NCBI RefSeq assembly: GCF_014652135.1
Contig: NZ_BMYF01000020.1
Span: 19,316 to 83,315, forward strand
DNA from: Mongoliitalea lutea
GTDB taxonomy: Bacteria > Bacteroidota > Bacteroidia > Cytophagales > Cyclobacteriaceae
DNA: 64,000 nucleotides
Reading direction: 5' to 3'
The notes under the pieces are model-generated. The model did no database searches and was not told where the DNA came from. It was given only the letters and a program-made list of their open reading frames with translations. The translations under genes were made by a program, and so were the position numbers. The stretch's first letter is position 1; the number at the start of each line of letters is the position of its first letter. This document shows, one piece after another, positions 18,927 to 28,524 of this stretch.

Positions 18927-19439
18927 ATGACAACTCTAGAATTCAGTTACTCGTTAAACAAATTATCAAGTTCCTTGAAACCTTTTGCACTCAAACTTAC
19001 AAGAGATGCAGATGATGCTAATGATTTGCTTCAGGACACCATGGTAAAAGCTTTTACAAATAAGGATAAGTTTACAGAAGGTACTAATCTAAAAGCATGG
19101 TTGTACACTATCATGAAAAATACCTTCATCACCAACTATCAAAGAATGGTCAGAAGGGGTACATTTGTCGATACCACTGACAATTTGCACTATCTTAATT
19201 CAGGAGATACATTGGTAGAAAATGGTGCTTACGGTGATTTTACAATGGACGACATCTACAGCGCTATCGAAAAATTAGATGATGTGTATAAAGTCCCTTT
19301 CATGATGCATTACAAAGGATTCAAATATCATGAAATTGCAGAAAAACTAAACATTCCAATAGGAACTGTTAAAAATAGAATCCATATTGCTAGAAAACTA
19401 CTAAAAGAAGATTTACACGTGTATCAACACAAGAACTGA
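18927..19439 (+). CDS. ECF-type RNA polymerase sigma factor
   Basis: A sigma-70 family protein of about 170 residues. Region 2: KLTRDADDANDLLQDTMVKA and LKAWLYTIMKNTFITNYQRM; region 4: YKVPFMMHYKGFKYHEIAEK, LNIPIGTVKNRIHIARKLL. The start MTTLEFSYSLNKL (18927) is preferred as it fits this sigma subgroup and has GAAG upstream; ATG 18915 and TTG 18882 are in frame too. There is no adjacent anti-sigma gene. It ends one base before crtI, so it is cotranscribed with the pigment genes and probably controls them or a light/oxidative-stress regulon. Confidence 0.9.
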   Translation: MTTLEFSYSLNKLSSSLKPFALKLTRDADDANDLLQDTMVKAFTNKDKFTEGTNLKAWLYTIMKNTFITNYQRMVRRGTFVDTTDNLHYLNSGDTLVENGAYGDFTMDDIYSAIEKLDDVYKVPFMMHYKGFKYHEIAEKLNIPIGTVKNRIHIARKLLKEDLHVYQHKN

Positions 19440-19440
19440 T

Positions 19441-20925
19441 ATGATGCCTAAAAAAAATGTTGTGGTGATAGGTGCTGGATTTGCAGGCTTATCTACCGCT
19501 ACACATTTGGCGCACAACGGATATCAAGTTACGCTTCTGGAGAAAAATGATACCCCCGGTGGGAGAGCGAGAAAGTTCGAAGCCGAGGGTTTTGTTTTTG
19601 ATATGGGGCCTAGCTGGTATTGGATGCCAGATGTTTTTGATAATTACTTTGGCCACTTTGGGAAAAAGCCATCGGATTATTACAACCTACTACGCTTAGA
19701 CCCTTCTTACACTGTTGTTTTTGGAGAAAACAAATTCATTCCTATCCCGGCCGACCTTCAAAAATTCCGAGGTTTACTGGAAAGTATGGAGCCTGGGGTA
19801 GGTCCTAAGTTTGATGAATTTATGGACCAGGCTGCTTACAAATATAAAGTAGGCATTCAGGACCTCGTATATAGACCTAGCAGATCGCTTTTTGAATTTA
19901 CCAGTCCGGGTTTATTGGTGGATATCATCCGTATGGATGTGTTCCAATCCATGGCGAAGCATGTGCGCAAATTCTTCAAAAACGAAGAAATCATACGTTT
20001 AATGGAGTTTCCTGTAATCTTCCTTGGTGAAACAGCTGAAAACATACCAGCACTCTACAGCTTGATGAATTATGCTGATATCAAACTGGGGACTTGGTAT
20101 CCTATGGGAGGTATGCATGAAATTATCAAAGGAATGGTCACTCTTGCAGAGGAAAAAGGTGTAAAGATTCACTTAGGAGCCGATGTTTCTCATATCAATG
20201 TGAAAAACGGAATAGCTACTGATGTAGTCTTAAAATCAGGGGAAAAATTTGATGCAGACGTAGTAGTAGCAGGTGCAGACTATCATCATGTTGACTCTAA
20301 ACTGTTGGCTCCAGAATTCAGAAATTATGATGAAAAATATTGGGATAAGCGTGTAATGGCACCGTCTAGTTTGTTGTTTTACCTAGGTATCGACAAAAAA
20401 CTAGACAATCTCACCCATCACATGTTATTCTTTGATGAACAAATGGGCCCGCATGCTGATGCTATCTACACTAACCCTAGATGGCCTGAGCGACCATTGT
20501 TCTATCTTTCTGCAGCATCTAAGACAGACCCTAGCGTAGCACCTGAAGGAAAAGAGAATTTGGTGATTCTTATACCTTTGGCTCCGGATTTGAATGATGA
20601 GGAGGACATCCGAGAGAAATACTTCAACATTGTGATGGACAGATTAGAGAAATTAACGGGTCAGGAGATTCGCAGTCATATTGTCTACAAACGCTCCTAT
20701 GCACACAGTGATTTCAAAAAAGATTACAATGCATTTAAAGGAAATGCCTACGGATTAGCCAATACTTTATTTCAAACAGCTATCTTGAAGCCTTCACTTA
20801 AAAATAAAAAAGTGCGAAATTTGTACTACACAGGTCAGTTAACTGTACCAGGTCCTGGAGTGCCTCCAACACTTATTTCAGGACATGTAGTATCAAAAGA
20901 GGTGATGAAGGAAAACAAATTATAA
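19441..20925 (+). CDS. crtI: Phytoene desaturase CrtI
   Basis: A 494-residue FAD-dependent CrtI-type desaturase. The dinucleotide-binding motif VVIGAGFAGLSTATHLAHNG is at the N-terminus with GGRARKFEAEGFVFDMGPSW after it, and the C-terminal signature LYYTGQLTVPGPGVPPTLIS is the bacterial phytoene dehydrogenase signature. It converts phytoene to lycopene by four desaturations. The gene begins one base after the sigma factor stop codon and is followed after 15 bp by crtB. A CrtD-type 3,4-desaturase, which is a close relative, is not found in the window; the operon position beside crtB favours CrtI. Confidence 0.95.
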   Translation: MMPKKNVVVIGAGFAGLSTATHLAHNGYQVTLLEKNDTPGGRARKFEAEGFVFDMGPSWYWMPDVFDNYFGHFGKKPSDYYNLLRLDPSYTVVFGENKFIPIPADLQKFRGLLESMEPGVGPKFDEFMDQAAYKYKVGIQDLVYRPSRSLFEFTSPGLLVDIIRMDVFQSMAKHVRKFFKNEEIIRLMEFPVIFLGETAENIPALYSLMNYADIKLGTWYPMGGMHEIIKGMVTLAEEKGVKIHLGADVSHINVKNGIATDVVLKSGEKFDADVVVAGADYHHVDSKLLAPEFRNYDEKYWDKRVMAPSSLLFYLGIDKKLDNLTHHMLFFDEQMGPHADAIYTNPRWPERPLFYLSAASKTDPSVAPEGKENLVILIPLAPDLNDEEDIREKYFNIVMDRLEKLTGQEIRSHIVYKRSYAHSDFKKDYNAFKGNAYGLANTLFQTAILKPSLKNKKVRNLYYTGQLTVPGPGVPPTLISGHVVSKEVMKENKL

Positions 20926-20940
20926 ACTAATTGGTATATT

Positions 20941-21789
20941 ATGGGTATGGATGCAAAAAAACTCTACGATGACACTACTTTCGAGTGTAGCAAACTGATT
21001 ACCCAGCGGTACAGCACAAGCTTTACTTTGGGCATCAAAACACTCGACAAGAAGTTTCATCTTCCCATTTATGCCATTTATGGCTTTGTCAGGTATGCAG
21101 ATGAGATTGTGGATACCTTTCATGACCAAGATAAAAAAGCGTTATTGGCCGACTTCAAAAAAGATACGTACGAGGCCATCGCAAAAGGCATCTCCCTGAA
21201 CCCAGTCCTCCATGCATTTCAGCTAATCGTCAATCAGTACCAAATCGACTTGGATTTGATTGAAGCTTTCCTGAAAAGCATGGAAATGGATCTAGACTTT
21301 AAAACTTACAACGACTCCAAATACAACGAATACATCTATGGCTCTGCGGAAGTTGTGGGGCTTATGTGTTTGAAAGTATATGTGGAGGGAGACCAACAAG
21401 AATACTTACGCTTAAGAGAGCCTGCATGCAAACTAGGAGCTGCATTCCAAAAGGTTAATTTCCTGAGGGATATCAAAAGTGACTACGAAGAGCGCGGAAG
21501 GGTCTATTTTCCAGGTGTAGACTTCATGTCCTTTGACAAATCTGCCAAGCAACTGATTGAAGAGGATATACAGAAGGATTTCGATGAAGCGCTGATTGGC
21601 ATCAACCAATTGCCAACGGGTGCCAAACTGGGAGTGAAAGTAGCTTATTTATATTATCAAAAACTCTTTGACAAAATCAAAGGGCTTCCGGCAGAAACCA
21701 TTACGCATGAGCGGATTAGAATTCCAAATGCCCGAAAAATATCGCTATTAGTGGGCACTTATTTTGGAATGAAATTAGGCTTTAGTTAA
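20941..21789 (+). CDS. crtB: Phytoene synthase CrtB
   Basis: A 282-residue squalene/phytoene synthase. First Asp-rich site YADEIVDTF, second site FLRDIKSDYEERGRVYFP; both bind the Mg-diphosphates of two geranylgeranyl diphosphate molecules. RYSTSFTLG near the N-terminus is also conserved. It makes phytoene, the first carotenoid. The start MGMDAKKLYDD is 15 bp after crtI. ispH follows 72 bp downstream on the same strand. Confidence 0.95.
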   Translation: MGMDAKKLYDDTTFECSKLITQRYSTSFTLGIKTLDKKFHLPIYAIYGFVRYADEIVDTFHDQDKKALLADFKKDTYEAIAKGISLNPVLHAFQLIVNQYQIDLDLIEAFLKSMEMDLDFKTYNDSKYNEYIYGSAEVVGLMCLKVYVEGDQQEYLRLREPACKLGAAFQKVNFLRDIKSDYEERGRVYFPGVDFMSFDKSAKQLIEEDIQKDFDEALIGINQLPTGAKLGVKVAYLYYQKLFDKIKGLPAETITHERIRIPNARKISLLVGTYFGMKLGFS

Positions 21790-21861
21790 CTTACATTCGT
21801 AGAACTGTCCCATCCAAAAAGAATTGTCAAACAATTTCTAAAAAACCAAAGTTTCTAGCGT

Positions 21862-22707
21862 ATGATGAATCTGAGAGTGCATATTGACCAACATTCCGGC
21901 TTCTGCTTTGGCGTTGTTTATGCAATTGAAATGGCCGAAGAAATCCTTGATGAGCAAGGTTACTTGTATTGTCTTGGGGATATCGTCCATAATGATGAAG
22001 AAGTTAATAGACTGACCAATAAAGGTCTTCGCATCATTGACCATGAAGAACTTAAGACCTTAACAGATGAAAAAGTTTTGATTCGTGCGCACGGAGAACC
22101 CCCTTCCACGTACGAATTGGCTATCAATAATAACCTTACCTTAATCGATGCAAGCTGTCCTGTAGTACTGAAATTGCAGAACAGAATTAAAAACTCTTAC
22201 GACAAAGATGAGACCATCTATATCTATGGGAAGCATGGGCATGCAGAGGTAATCGGTTTACTAGGTCAGACCAGTAACAATGCTGTTGTTTTTCAGGATA
22301 TCAATGAGTTAGATTTGGATACGTTGCCAAAAAACTTAACATTGTATAGCCAAACGACTAAAAGCACCGACAAATTCTATGAAATCAATGATATTCTTCG
22401 TGAAAAAGGGATAACAGTAAACACGAATGATACCATCTGTCGTCAAGTGTCCAACCGCGATAAAGAATTGAGAGATTTTGCAGATAAATTTGATAAAATC
22501 GTATTCGTCAGCGGAACAAAATCTTCCAATGGAAAGGTATTGTACAATGTCTGCAAAGAGAAAAATCCAAATACATACTTCGTATCAAATGCCGAACAAG
22601 TAGACCCTGCATGGTTCAATGAAAATGATAGTGTGGGTATTTGCGGGGCAACTTCCACGCCTATGTGGCTAATGGAAGATGTAAAAAACAGGCTTGAGAC
22701 CTTCTAA
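21862..22707 (+). CDS. ispH: 4-hydroxy-3-methylbut-2-enyl diphosphate reductase IspH
   Basis: A 281-residue LytB/IspH enzyme, the last step of the MEP pathway, which reduces HMBPP to IPP and DMAPP with a [4Fe-4S] cluster. The three cluster Cys are in GFCFGVVYAIEMAEE, DASCPVV and TICRQVSNRDKEL; catalytic-region motifs RAHGEPP, KHGHAEVIGL, SQTTKSTDKF and VSGTKSSNGKVL are present. Its place between crtB and crtW suggests that precursor supply is raised together with pigment synthesis. Start could be the first or second of the two consecutive Met codons. Confidence 0.95.
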   Translation: MMNLRVHIDQHSGFCFGVVYAIEMAEEILDEQGYLYCLGDIVHNDEEVNRLTNKGLRIIDHEELKTLTDEKVLIRAHGEPPSTYELAINNNLTLIDASCPVVLKLQNRIKNSYDKDETIYIYGKHGHAEVIGLLGQTSNNAVVFQDINELDLDTLPKNLTLYSQTTKSTDKFYEINDILREKGITVNTNDTICRQVSNRDKELRDFADKFDKIVFVSGTKSSNGKVLYNVCKEKNPNTYFVSNAEQVDPAWFNENDSVGICGATSTPMWLMEDVKNRLETF

Positions 22708-22730
22708 GCCAAATTGCGTATATTTGAAGT

Positions 22731-23438
22731 ATGGCTAATCATACAAGTATTTCTTCCGATTCCCTTGGTTCCAAAGGTATAATAGTGGCAGTTACCATTA
22801 TAATCTCTTGGGCGACATTGTTGGTTTTTTTGCTGAATTGGGAGTTGTCTTGGGACAATCCACTTGTGTATGTGGCTATCCTATTGCAGATGCATTTGTA
22901 CACAGGCTTATTTATTACTGCCCATGATGCCATGCATGGGGTTGTTGCTGCCAACAAAAAAGTAAATCACACCTTAGGATGGATTTCGGCAATACTTTTT
23001 TCATATAATTTCTATTGGAAATTATTCCCCAAACATCACGAGCACCACCGCTATGTGGCCACCGATAAAGATCCTGATTATCATCCTTCGGGCAATTTCT
23101 TTATCTGGTATTTGAGTTTTATCCGTCAGTATGTCAATATTTGGCAGATACTATTGATGGCCATCACCTTCAACATCCTAAAACTCTTCCTCCCCACGGA
23201 GAATTTGATTATCTTTTGGATGGTGCCAGCTGTACTTTCCACCCTGCAGCTATTTTATTTTGGAACCTATCTCCCACATAGAGGGGAGTCTGATAACAAG
23301 CATCACTCCCATTCACAAGATAAAAATCACTTATGGGCATTTATCTCTTGCTATTTTTTTGGCTATCATTTTGAGCATCATGACTCTCCTGGCACTCCTT
23401 GGTGGAGATTGTGGAAAGTGAAAGAAAATAACCACTGA
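22731..23438 (+). CDS. crtW: Beta-carotene 4-ketolase CrtW
   Basis: A 235-residue membrane di-iron enzyme of the fatty-acid-desaturase superfamily. Histidine boxes: HDAMHG, HHEHHRYV, PHRGESDNKHHSHS, and the CrtW C-terminal signature GYHFEHHDSPGTPWWRLW. Four hydrophobic helices anchor it. It adds a keto group at C4 of beta-rings. It starts 23 bp after ispH and closes the cluster. Together with CrtZ it would give a 3-hydroxy-4-keto ring, as in flexixanthin. Confidence 0.95.
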   Translation: MANHTSISSDSLGSKGIIVAVTIIISWATLLVFLLNWELSWDNPLVYVAILLQMHLYTGLFITAHDAMHGVVAANKKVNHTLGWISAILFSYNFYWKLFPKHHEHHRYVATDKDPDYHPSGNFFIWYLSFIRQYVNIWQILLMAITFNILKLFLPTENLIIFWMVPAVLSTLQLFYFGTYLPHRGESDNKHHSHSQDKNHLWAFISCYFFGYHFEHHDSPGTPWWRLWKVKENNH

Positions 23439-23529
23439 TCACTTTTAACTAAATTCCCCTAAAATATCCTCTTTTTGATTGAACAATTCTTCATTGGAAT
23501 GCATTTAGCATGTATGTTAAGCTAAACCA

Positions 23530-25938
23530 ATGAGACGTTCATTTACAATTTTAATTTGTTTGTTCCTATCTTTCCCGATTTTTGCACAACAAGGAGCAGA
23601 AATCAGAGGACGTGTATTTAACCCTATAAACAATGAAGGGATTCCATTTGCAAATGTGGTCATCCTAGGTACAGACTACGGCACTGTCACAGATGTTGAT
23701 GGAAATTATTCGCTTACTAATCTGGAGCCAGGTCTGTACAATGTCAGAGCTAGTTTTATAGGCTACAGGTCCCAAACCCAATTTGAAATCCAGGTTACTC
23801 GAGCACGTGCCGTTCAATTGAATTTTGAACTTAGAGAAGAGGCTTCAGACTTGACAGAAGTTACCGTAAACGCTGATTTTACAAGGTCTGATGAAACACC
23901 TATTTCTGTAAGAAGACTGAATACCAATGAAATCGAGCGCTATCCTGGTGGTAACAGAGACATCAGTAGAGTAATTCAATCATTACCAGGTGTGGCAAGT
24001 ACAGCTGCTTTCCGTAATGACATTATTATCCGAGGAGGCGCACCTAATGAAAATAAATTTTTCATTGATGACATTGAAGTGCCTGTAATTAATCACTTCG
24101 CAACCCAAGGATCCTCAGGAGGACCTGTTGGAATTCTTAATGTGAATTTGATTAAGAATGTGGATGTAATTACGGGAGGATTTCCTGCTGATAGAATGAA
24201 CTCTCTAAGTTCTTTCTTCAATTTTGAATTGAAAGAAGGAAGAAGTGACAAAATGTTTACCCAAATGACTATCGGAGCCAGCGAGTTCACAGTTTCCAAT
24301 GAAGGACCTATAGGAGAAAAAACCACTTATTTGATTTCAGCTAGAAGATCCTATTTGCAATTATTATTCAGAGCCATTGGCTTGCCTTTTTTACCAGATT
24401 TCTATGATTTTCAAGTCAAAACTGTCACAAAAATAAATGACAAAACTGAGTTGACATTCTTAGGTGTTGGAGCGATAGATTTATTTTCGCTGAATTTCGA
24501 TGAACCACGCAACGAAACAGTTGAAGAGCGTGAAAACAGATTATTCTTATTAGACAACTTACCTATTTCAACGCAATGGAACTATGCTACAGGCTTACGG
24601 TTAAAAAGGTTTCGTGAAAATGGATTCTGGACATTTGTTTTGAGTAGAAACATGTTGAACAACCGCTCCTTCAAATATGCAGGAAATGATGAATCGAGCA
24701 GAGACAACCTGTTATTTGATTATCTTTCCCAAGAAAGTGAGAATAAATTCAGAGTTGAAAACTCCATTTTCAAAGGTTCATTTACCTTAAAATACGGGGT
24801 GAATTATGAGTTTTCAAGATTTACCATCAGCAACTTTGACAGACAAACCTTAGCGCCGATAGGTCAAATACTAGACGTGAGTGCTAAATCATTTTTTAAT
24901 AGTTATGGTGCATTCGTTTCAGGTAGTAAAAACTACCTGAATGAACGATTATTAATCTCCGGTGGTGTGCGAATTGATGGCTCGGACTTTGGTCAAACAG
25001 CACAAAATCCCCTCAATCAGATTAGCCCAAGAGTGAGTGTTTCATACCAATTTAAACCTAATTTATTTTGGACATCCAATGCGGGAATTTATTATCAAAG
25101 ACCTCCTTACACTGCTCTTGGATTTAGAAATAATGAGGGAATTTTGGTCAACCAAGAAAACAACATTCAATTTATCCGTTCATCCCAACTCATTACTGGT
25201 ATAGAAAAAGTCATTCCAACTAAAAGCAGAAGATTCAGTATGGAGGCTTTCTATAAACACTACAACAATTATCCATCTTCTGTCCTAAACGGGATAGCCT
25301 TAGCAAATTTAGGAGCTGATTTTGGTGTAATTGGAAATGAAGAAGTAAGGTCTGATGCCGAAGGTAGAGCTTATGGTTTAGAGTTTTTGGCTCAGCAACG
25401 ATTCTTCAACAACTTTTATGGAATTGGTTCAGTGACCTTGGTAAGGAGTGAATTTACTAACCCCAACACAGAAGGATTTGTACCTTCTGCTTGGGACAAC
25501 CGGTTTATCGTCAGCTTAACTGCCGGAAAGCGATTCGGTAAGAACTGGGAAGTCGGAGCACGTTGGAGATATCTAGGAGGAACTCCTTATACTCCTATTG
25601 ATATTGAAACATCTTCCCTAATTGAAGTATGGGACTTAAGAGGTCAGGAACTCTTGGATTTCAATCAAATTAATGCACTTAGACTAAGGGCATTCCACCA
25701 GTTGGATGTGCGAATCGATAAAAGATACTTCTTTGATAAATGGAATTTGAACTGGTATTTTGATGTACAAAATGCCTACAATTTTCTAGCGGAGCAACCT
25801 CCACGCTTAATCCCTGTCAGAAATGCGGATGGAAGTATTCAAGTCAATCCAAATGATCCTAGCAGATACAATATGAGGCTCATCGACAATCCGGCTGGTA
25901 CAATTTTACCAACTGTAGGTTTGATCGTGGAGTTTTAA
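23530..25938 (+). CDS. TonB-dependent receptor with carboxypeptidase-regulatory-like domain
   Basis: An 802-residue outer-membrane receptor: signal peptide 1-20 (cut after PIFAQ), CarboxypepD_reg-like domain about 25-105 (EIRGRVFNPINNEGIPFANV), plug about 115-230 (RDISRVIQSLPGVASTAAFR, NDIIIRGGAPNENKFFIDDI), then a barrel ending TVGLIVEF. The plug FIDDIEVPVINHFATQGSSG is typical of a Bacteroidota subgroup with no SusD partner. A barrel protein of the Omp85 superfamily is encoded 45 bp downstream. Substrate not known. Confidence 0.88.
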   Translation: MRRSFTILICLFLSFPIFAQQGAEIRGRVFNPINNEGIPFANVVILGTDYGTVTDVDGNYSLTNLEPGLYNVRASFIGYRSQTQFEIQVTRARAVQLNFELREEASDLTEVTVNADFTRSDETPISVRRLNTNEIERYPGGNRDISRVIQSLPGVASTAAFRNDIIIRGGAPNENKFFIDDIEVPVINHFATQGSSGGPVGILNVNLIKNVDVITGGFPADRMNSLSSFFNFELKEGRSDKMFTQMTIGASEFTVSNEGPIGEKTTYLISARRSYLQLLFRAIGLPFLPDFYDFQVKTVTKINDKTELTFLGVGAIDLFSLNFDEPRNETVEERENRLFLLDNLPISTQWNYATGLRLKRFRENGFWTFVLSRNMLNNRSFKYAGNDESSRDNLLFDYLSQESENKFRVENSIFKGSFTLKYGVNYEFSRFTISNFDRQTLAPIGQILDVSAKSFFNSYGAFVSGSKNYLNERLLISGGVRIDGSDFGQTAQNPLNQISPRVSVSYQFKPNLFWTSNAGIYYQRPPYTALGFRNNEGILVNQENNIQFIRSSQLITGIEKVIPTKSRRFSMEAFYKHYNNYPSSVLNGIALANLGADFGVIGNEEVRSDAEGRAYGLEFLAQQRFFNNFYGIGSVTLVRSEFTNPNTEGFVPSAWDNRFIVSLTAGKRFGKNWEVGARWRYLGGTPYTPIDIETSSLIEVWDLRGQELLDFNQINALRLRAFHQLDVRIDKRYFFDKWNLNWYFDVQNAYNFLAEQPPRLIPVRNADGSIQVNPNDPSRYNMRLIDNPAGTILPTVGLIVEF

Positions 25939-25983
25939 AAAGGCTTCTCTATTTATCAGGCTTATTTAACTACTTTTGTCCCC

Positions 25984-27117
25984 ATGAAATTATTACTGAT
26001 TTCTTGGGGGCTTTTCTTTTTGAGCTTTGGTGTATTTGCGCAGGTAGCTGATACGATTGAGGTAATCAAAAAACCGCTTATTGAACAGGCATTTGATTTT
26101 GGAGATAAGGTCATAGATTTGATTTCCGGTGAAAAATGGGCAGTTATCCCAGCGTTGGTTTATAGCCCTGAAACTAGTTTAGGACTTGGAGCACGGGCGC
26201 TCCGAATTTTTAGGGATCAAGAAAACCCCAATTTACGCCCTTCCACACTTCCCATTACCTTTTTATACACACTGAATAACCAACAAATTTTTACTACAGA
26301 ACTGGAATGGTGGGCGGATGATAACAAATTCTATACGAATGCCCGACTGGAGCTATCCAATTTCCCCTTCAAATACTTCGGTATTGGCAACAACCCCATC
26401 TCAGGTGAAGGAGAATCCTACACCACCCAATATGCTTACTTCCATATCAATTATGAACGTATGCTATTCAAAGGCGTGTATTTGGGTCCTCGTTATGAAT
26501 TCAGAACTGATCGCATTTCCAAGCGGATAGAAAATGGGATTTTGGAAACTGATAGGCCTTTGGGCTTTGATGGGCAATTGATTTCAGGATTGGGACTAGC
26601 ACTCAATCATGATACAAGGGACAATATTTTCCAACCCGAGAAAGGTTGGTTTAATCGAATTGCATGGATGCAATTTTCTCCAGCTTTTGGAAGCAGGTTT
26701 GAATTCAGTCAATTGACCTTGGATTTGCGTAAATATATCGCTACTAGGCCTCAACAAGTTTTAGCTTTGCAGTCTTGGTGGAGCTTCACCCAGGGAGATG
26801 CTCCGTTTCAACACATTTCCTTAATCGGAGGAAGTGAGCGTATGCGTGGTTTTTTCGAAGGGAGATTCCGTGATAAACATGCCATGGTTCAACAGGCGGA
26901 ATATAGGTTTCGGGTACACAGAAATCTAGGCATGGTGGCTTTTGCCCATACCGGTCAAGTAGCTCCTAATTGGAGCGATTTTTCGAGAAATCAGTTACGA
27001 TTTGGGGCAGGACTTGGGTTTCGATACCGATTGACTCCCGATGGTTTGAATATTCGATTAGACATAGCCGTGGGTGATCAGCGGGCATTTTATTTTGGAC
27101 TTAATGAGGTAATTTAA
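25984..27117 (+). CDS. BamA/TamA-like (Omp85 superfamily) outer-membrane barrel protein
   Basis: A 377-residue protein with signal peptide (cut after GVFAQ) and a 16-strand-like barrel, without POTRA repeats. The Omp85 hallmark is visible: SLIGGSERMRGFFEGRFRDK corresponds to the (V/I)RGF-containing L6 loop, and LALNHDTRDNIFQPEKGWFN is the conserved strand motif of bacterial surface antigen family proteins. Exact function (small molecule passage, lipid or protein handling) unknown. Its stop codon shares a base with the following ATG (TAATG), so it is translationally coupled to the TatD gene. Confidence 0.82.
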   Translation: MKLLLISWGLFFLSFGVFAQVADTIEVIKKPLIEQAFDFGDKVIDLISGEKWAVIPALVYSPETSLGLGARALRIFRDQENPNLRPSTLPITFLYTLNNQQIFTTELEWWADDNKFYTNARLELSNFPFKYFGIGNNPISGEGESYTTQYAYFHINYERMLFKGVYLGPRYEFRTDRISKRIENGILETDRPLGFDGQLISGLGLALNHDTRDNIFQPEKGWFNRIAWMQFSPAFGSRFEFSQLTLDLRKYIATRPQQVLALQSWWSFTQGDAPFQHISLIGGSERMRGFFEGRFRDKHAMVQQAEYRFRVHRNLGMVAFAHTGQVAPNWSDFSRNQLRFGAGLGFRYRLTPDGLNIRLDIAVGDQRAFYFGLNEVI

Positions 27118-27767
27118 TGCAGATGAGGCTCATCGATTTCCATACCCATCAATCCCCACAGTCCAATCGGTTATATAATTTACCTAACTTAGACCCCGTA
27201 TCATCCCCCTTTTCCATAGGCATCCATCCATGGTACCTGAATGAAAACTGGCAGCAACAACTAGAGACAATCGAGTCGCATTTAAAGTTACCACAAGCTT
27301 TTGCTCTTGGAGAAATAGGATTTGATGGTATCAAAGGGCCTTCGGAAAGCATACAGCAAGCAGCATTTCAAGCACAGGCTGATTTAGCCAAAACACATGA
27401 ATTACCTATTATTTTGCACTGTGTCAAAGGACTTCATTTGCTCCAAGTCTATTTGAAAAAAAATCCTGACACTGCCCCCATCATCTGGCATGGTTGGAAC
27501 CTCAAGCCAGCAATTGCAGCGTCATTAGTAAATTATCCAGTGTATTTTTCTTTTGGCAAACAGCTCTTGTATGCTGATTCGAATGCTCAAAACTGGCTGA
27601 AAGCATGCCCAATGGAAAAAATATTCTTCGAAACAGACGATTCAGCTGTAGCCATTGAAGAGATTTATCAGCAGGCTTCTGTAATTTTGGGCCGCTCTTT
27701 GGAAGAGTTGGGTGCTTTGACAGCATCAAATTGGAAAACTATCTCAAAAAAACATTGGTATGAATGA
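27117..27767 (+). CDS. TatD-family metal-dependent hydrolase
   Basis: A 216-residue TatD-like TIM-barrel protein. Metal-site motifs: IDFHTHQSP (HxH), FALGEIGFDG (Glu), PIILHCVKG (His), IIWHGWN (His) and IFFETDDSA (Asp). TatD proteins are Mg-dependent DNases or related hydrolases in DNA and RNA quality control. It is shorter than E. coli TatD (260 residues) and the LDW/GLD loop is reduced, as in many Bacteroidota homologues. ATG overlaps the previous stop by one base, and its end overlaps the next gene by 8 bp, giving a tight three-gene unit. Confidence 0.85.
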   Translation: MQMRLIDFHTHQSPQSNRLYNLPNLDPVSSPFSIGIHPWYLNENWQQQLETIESHLKLPQAFALGEIGFDGIKGPSESIQQAAFQAQADLAKTHELPIILHCVKGLHLLQVYLKKNPDTAPIIWHGWNLKPAIAASLVNYPVYFSFGKQLLYADSNAQNWLKACPMEKIFFETDDSAVAIEEIYQQASVILGRSLEELGALTASNWKTISKKHWYE

Positions 27768-28485
27768 TTTTGCATGGTTGTCCCGGACCGAATTGATTGT
27801 AGGGAGAAGCGGATTGGAAAAATTGGCCCAAAAACATGTATTAGTGGTAGGCCTCGGTGGGGTTGGTTCATTTGCGGCTGAATTTATCTGTCGCTCCGGT
27901 GCAGGAGAGATGACCATCATCGACGGAGATACCGTAGACATCTCCAATTGCAACAGACAATTACCCGCAACACAAAAGAATGTGGGACAATCCAAAGCAG
28001 AATGGATGGAAGAGCGACTGCTTAGCATCAATCCAAATTTAAAAATCCATGTCATCAAAGAATTTTTAAATCCAGAACCGATGAACGAACTCTTGGAAAA
28101 AAATAGGTTTGACTACGTAGTGGATTGTATTGATAGCATTACACCAAAGTTGGTCTTAATCCAAAGTGCCCTTCACAAAGGCTATCCAATAGTGAGTTCA
28201 ATGGGCGCAGGAGGAAAAGTCGATCCTACTAAAATAAGGATTGCTCCTATTGAAGAAACTTATAATTGCAAATTAGCCCGCTATGTACGCAAATACTTAC
28301 AACGCATGGGTATCAGGAGTGGGTTCAAAGCTGTATTTTCTGAAGAACTACCGAAGAAAGAAAGTTTGATGCTAACAGATGGTAAAAACTACAAAAAGTC
28401 TGCATATGGCACCATGTCATTTTTACCCGCTGCATTTGGATGTAGCTGCGCATCGGTAGTTGTCAATGACCTCTTAGCCAGTTAA
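27760..28485 (+). CDS. tcdA: tRNA threonylcarbamoyladenosine dehydratase TcdA
   Basis: A 241-residue E1-like ThiF/MoeB-family enzyme. Nucleotide-binding motif HVLVVGLGGVGSFAAEFICR, DGDTVDISNCNRQLPA with the adenylation Arg, DYVVDCIDSITPK, and a C-terminal GTMSFLPAAFGCSCASVVVN. TcdA (CsdL) uses ATP to cyclise t6A37 of tRNA to ct6A. The sequence matches the TcdA subgroup rather than ThiF or MoeB: no zinc-binding CxxC pairs. Overlaps tatD by 8 bp. Confidence 0.92.
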   Translation: MNDFAWLSRTELIVGRSGLEKLAQKHVLVVGLGGVGSFAAEFICRSGAGEMTIIDGDTVDISNCNRQLPATQKNVGQSKAEWMEERLLSINPNLKIHVIKEFLNPEPMNELLEKNRFDYVVDCIDSITPKLVLIQSALHKGYPIVSSMGAGGKVDPTKIRIAPIEETYNCKLARYVRKYLQRMGIRSGFKAVFSEELPKKESLMLTDGKNYKKSAYGTMSFLPAAFGCSCASVVVNDLLAS

Positions 28486-28493
28486 TCATAAAA

Positions 28494-28520
28494 AAAGGCC
28501 AGCTTTGAAAGCCGGCCTTT
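28494..28520. terminator. Bidirectional terminator between tcdA and the superoxide dismutase gene
   Basis: AAAGGCC...GGCCTTT outer stem with an inner GCTTT/AAAGC stem and one mismatch, A-run before and T-run after, between convergent genes. Confidence 0.85.
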
Positions 28521-28524
28521 TTCA

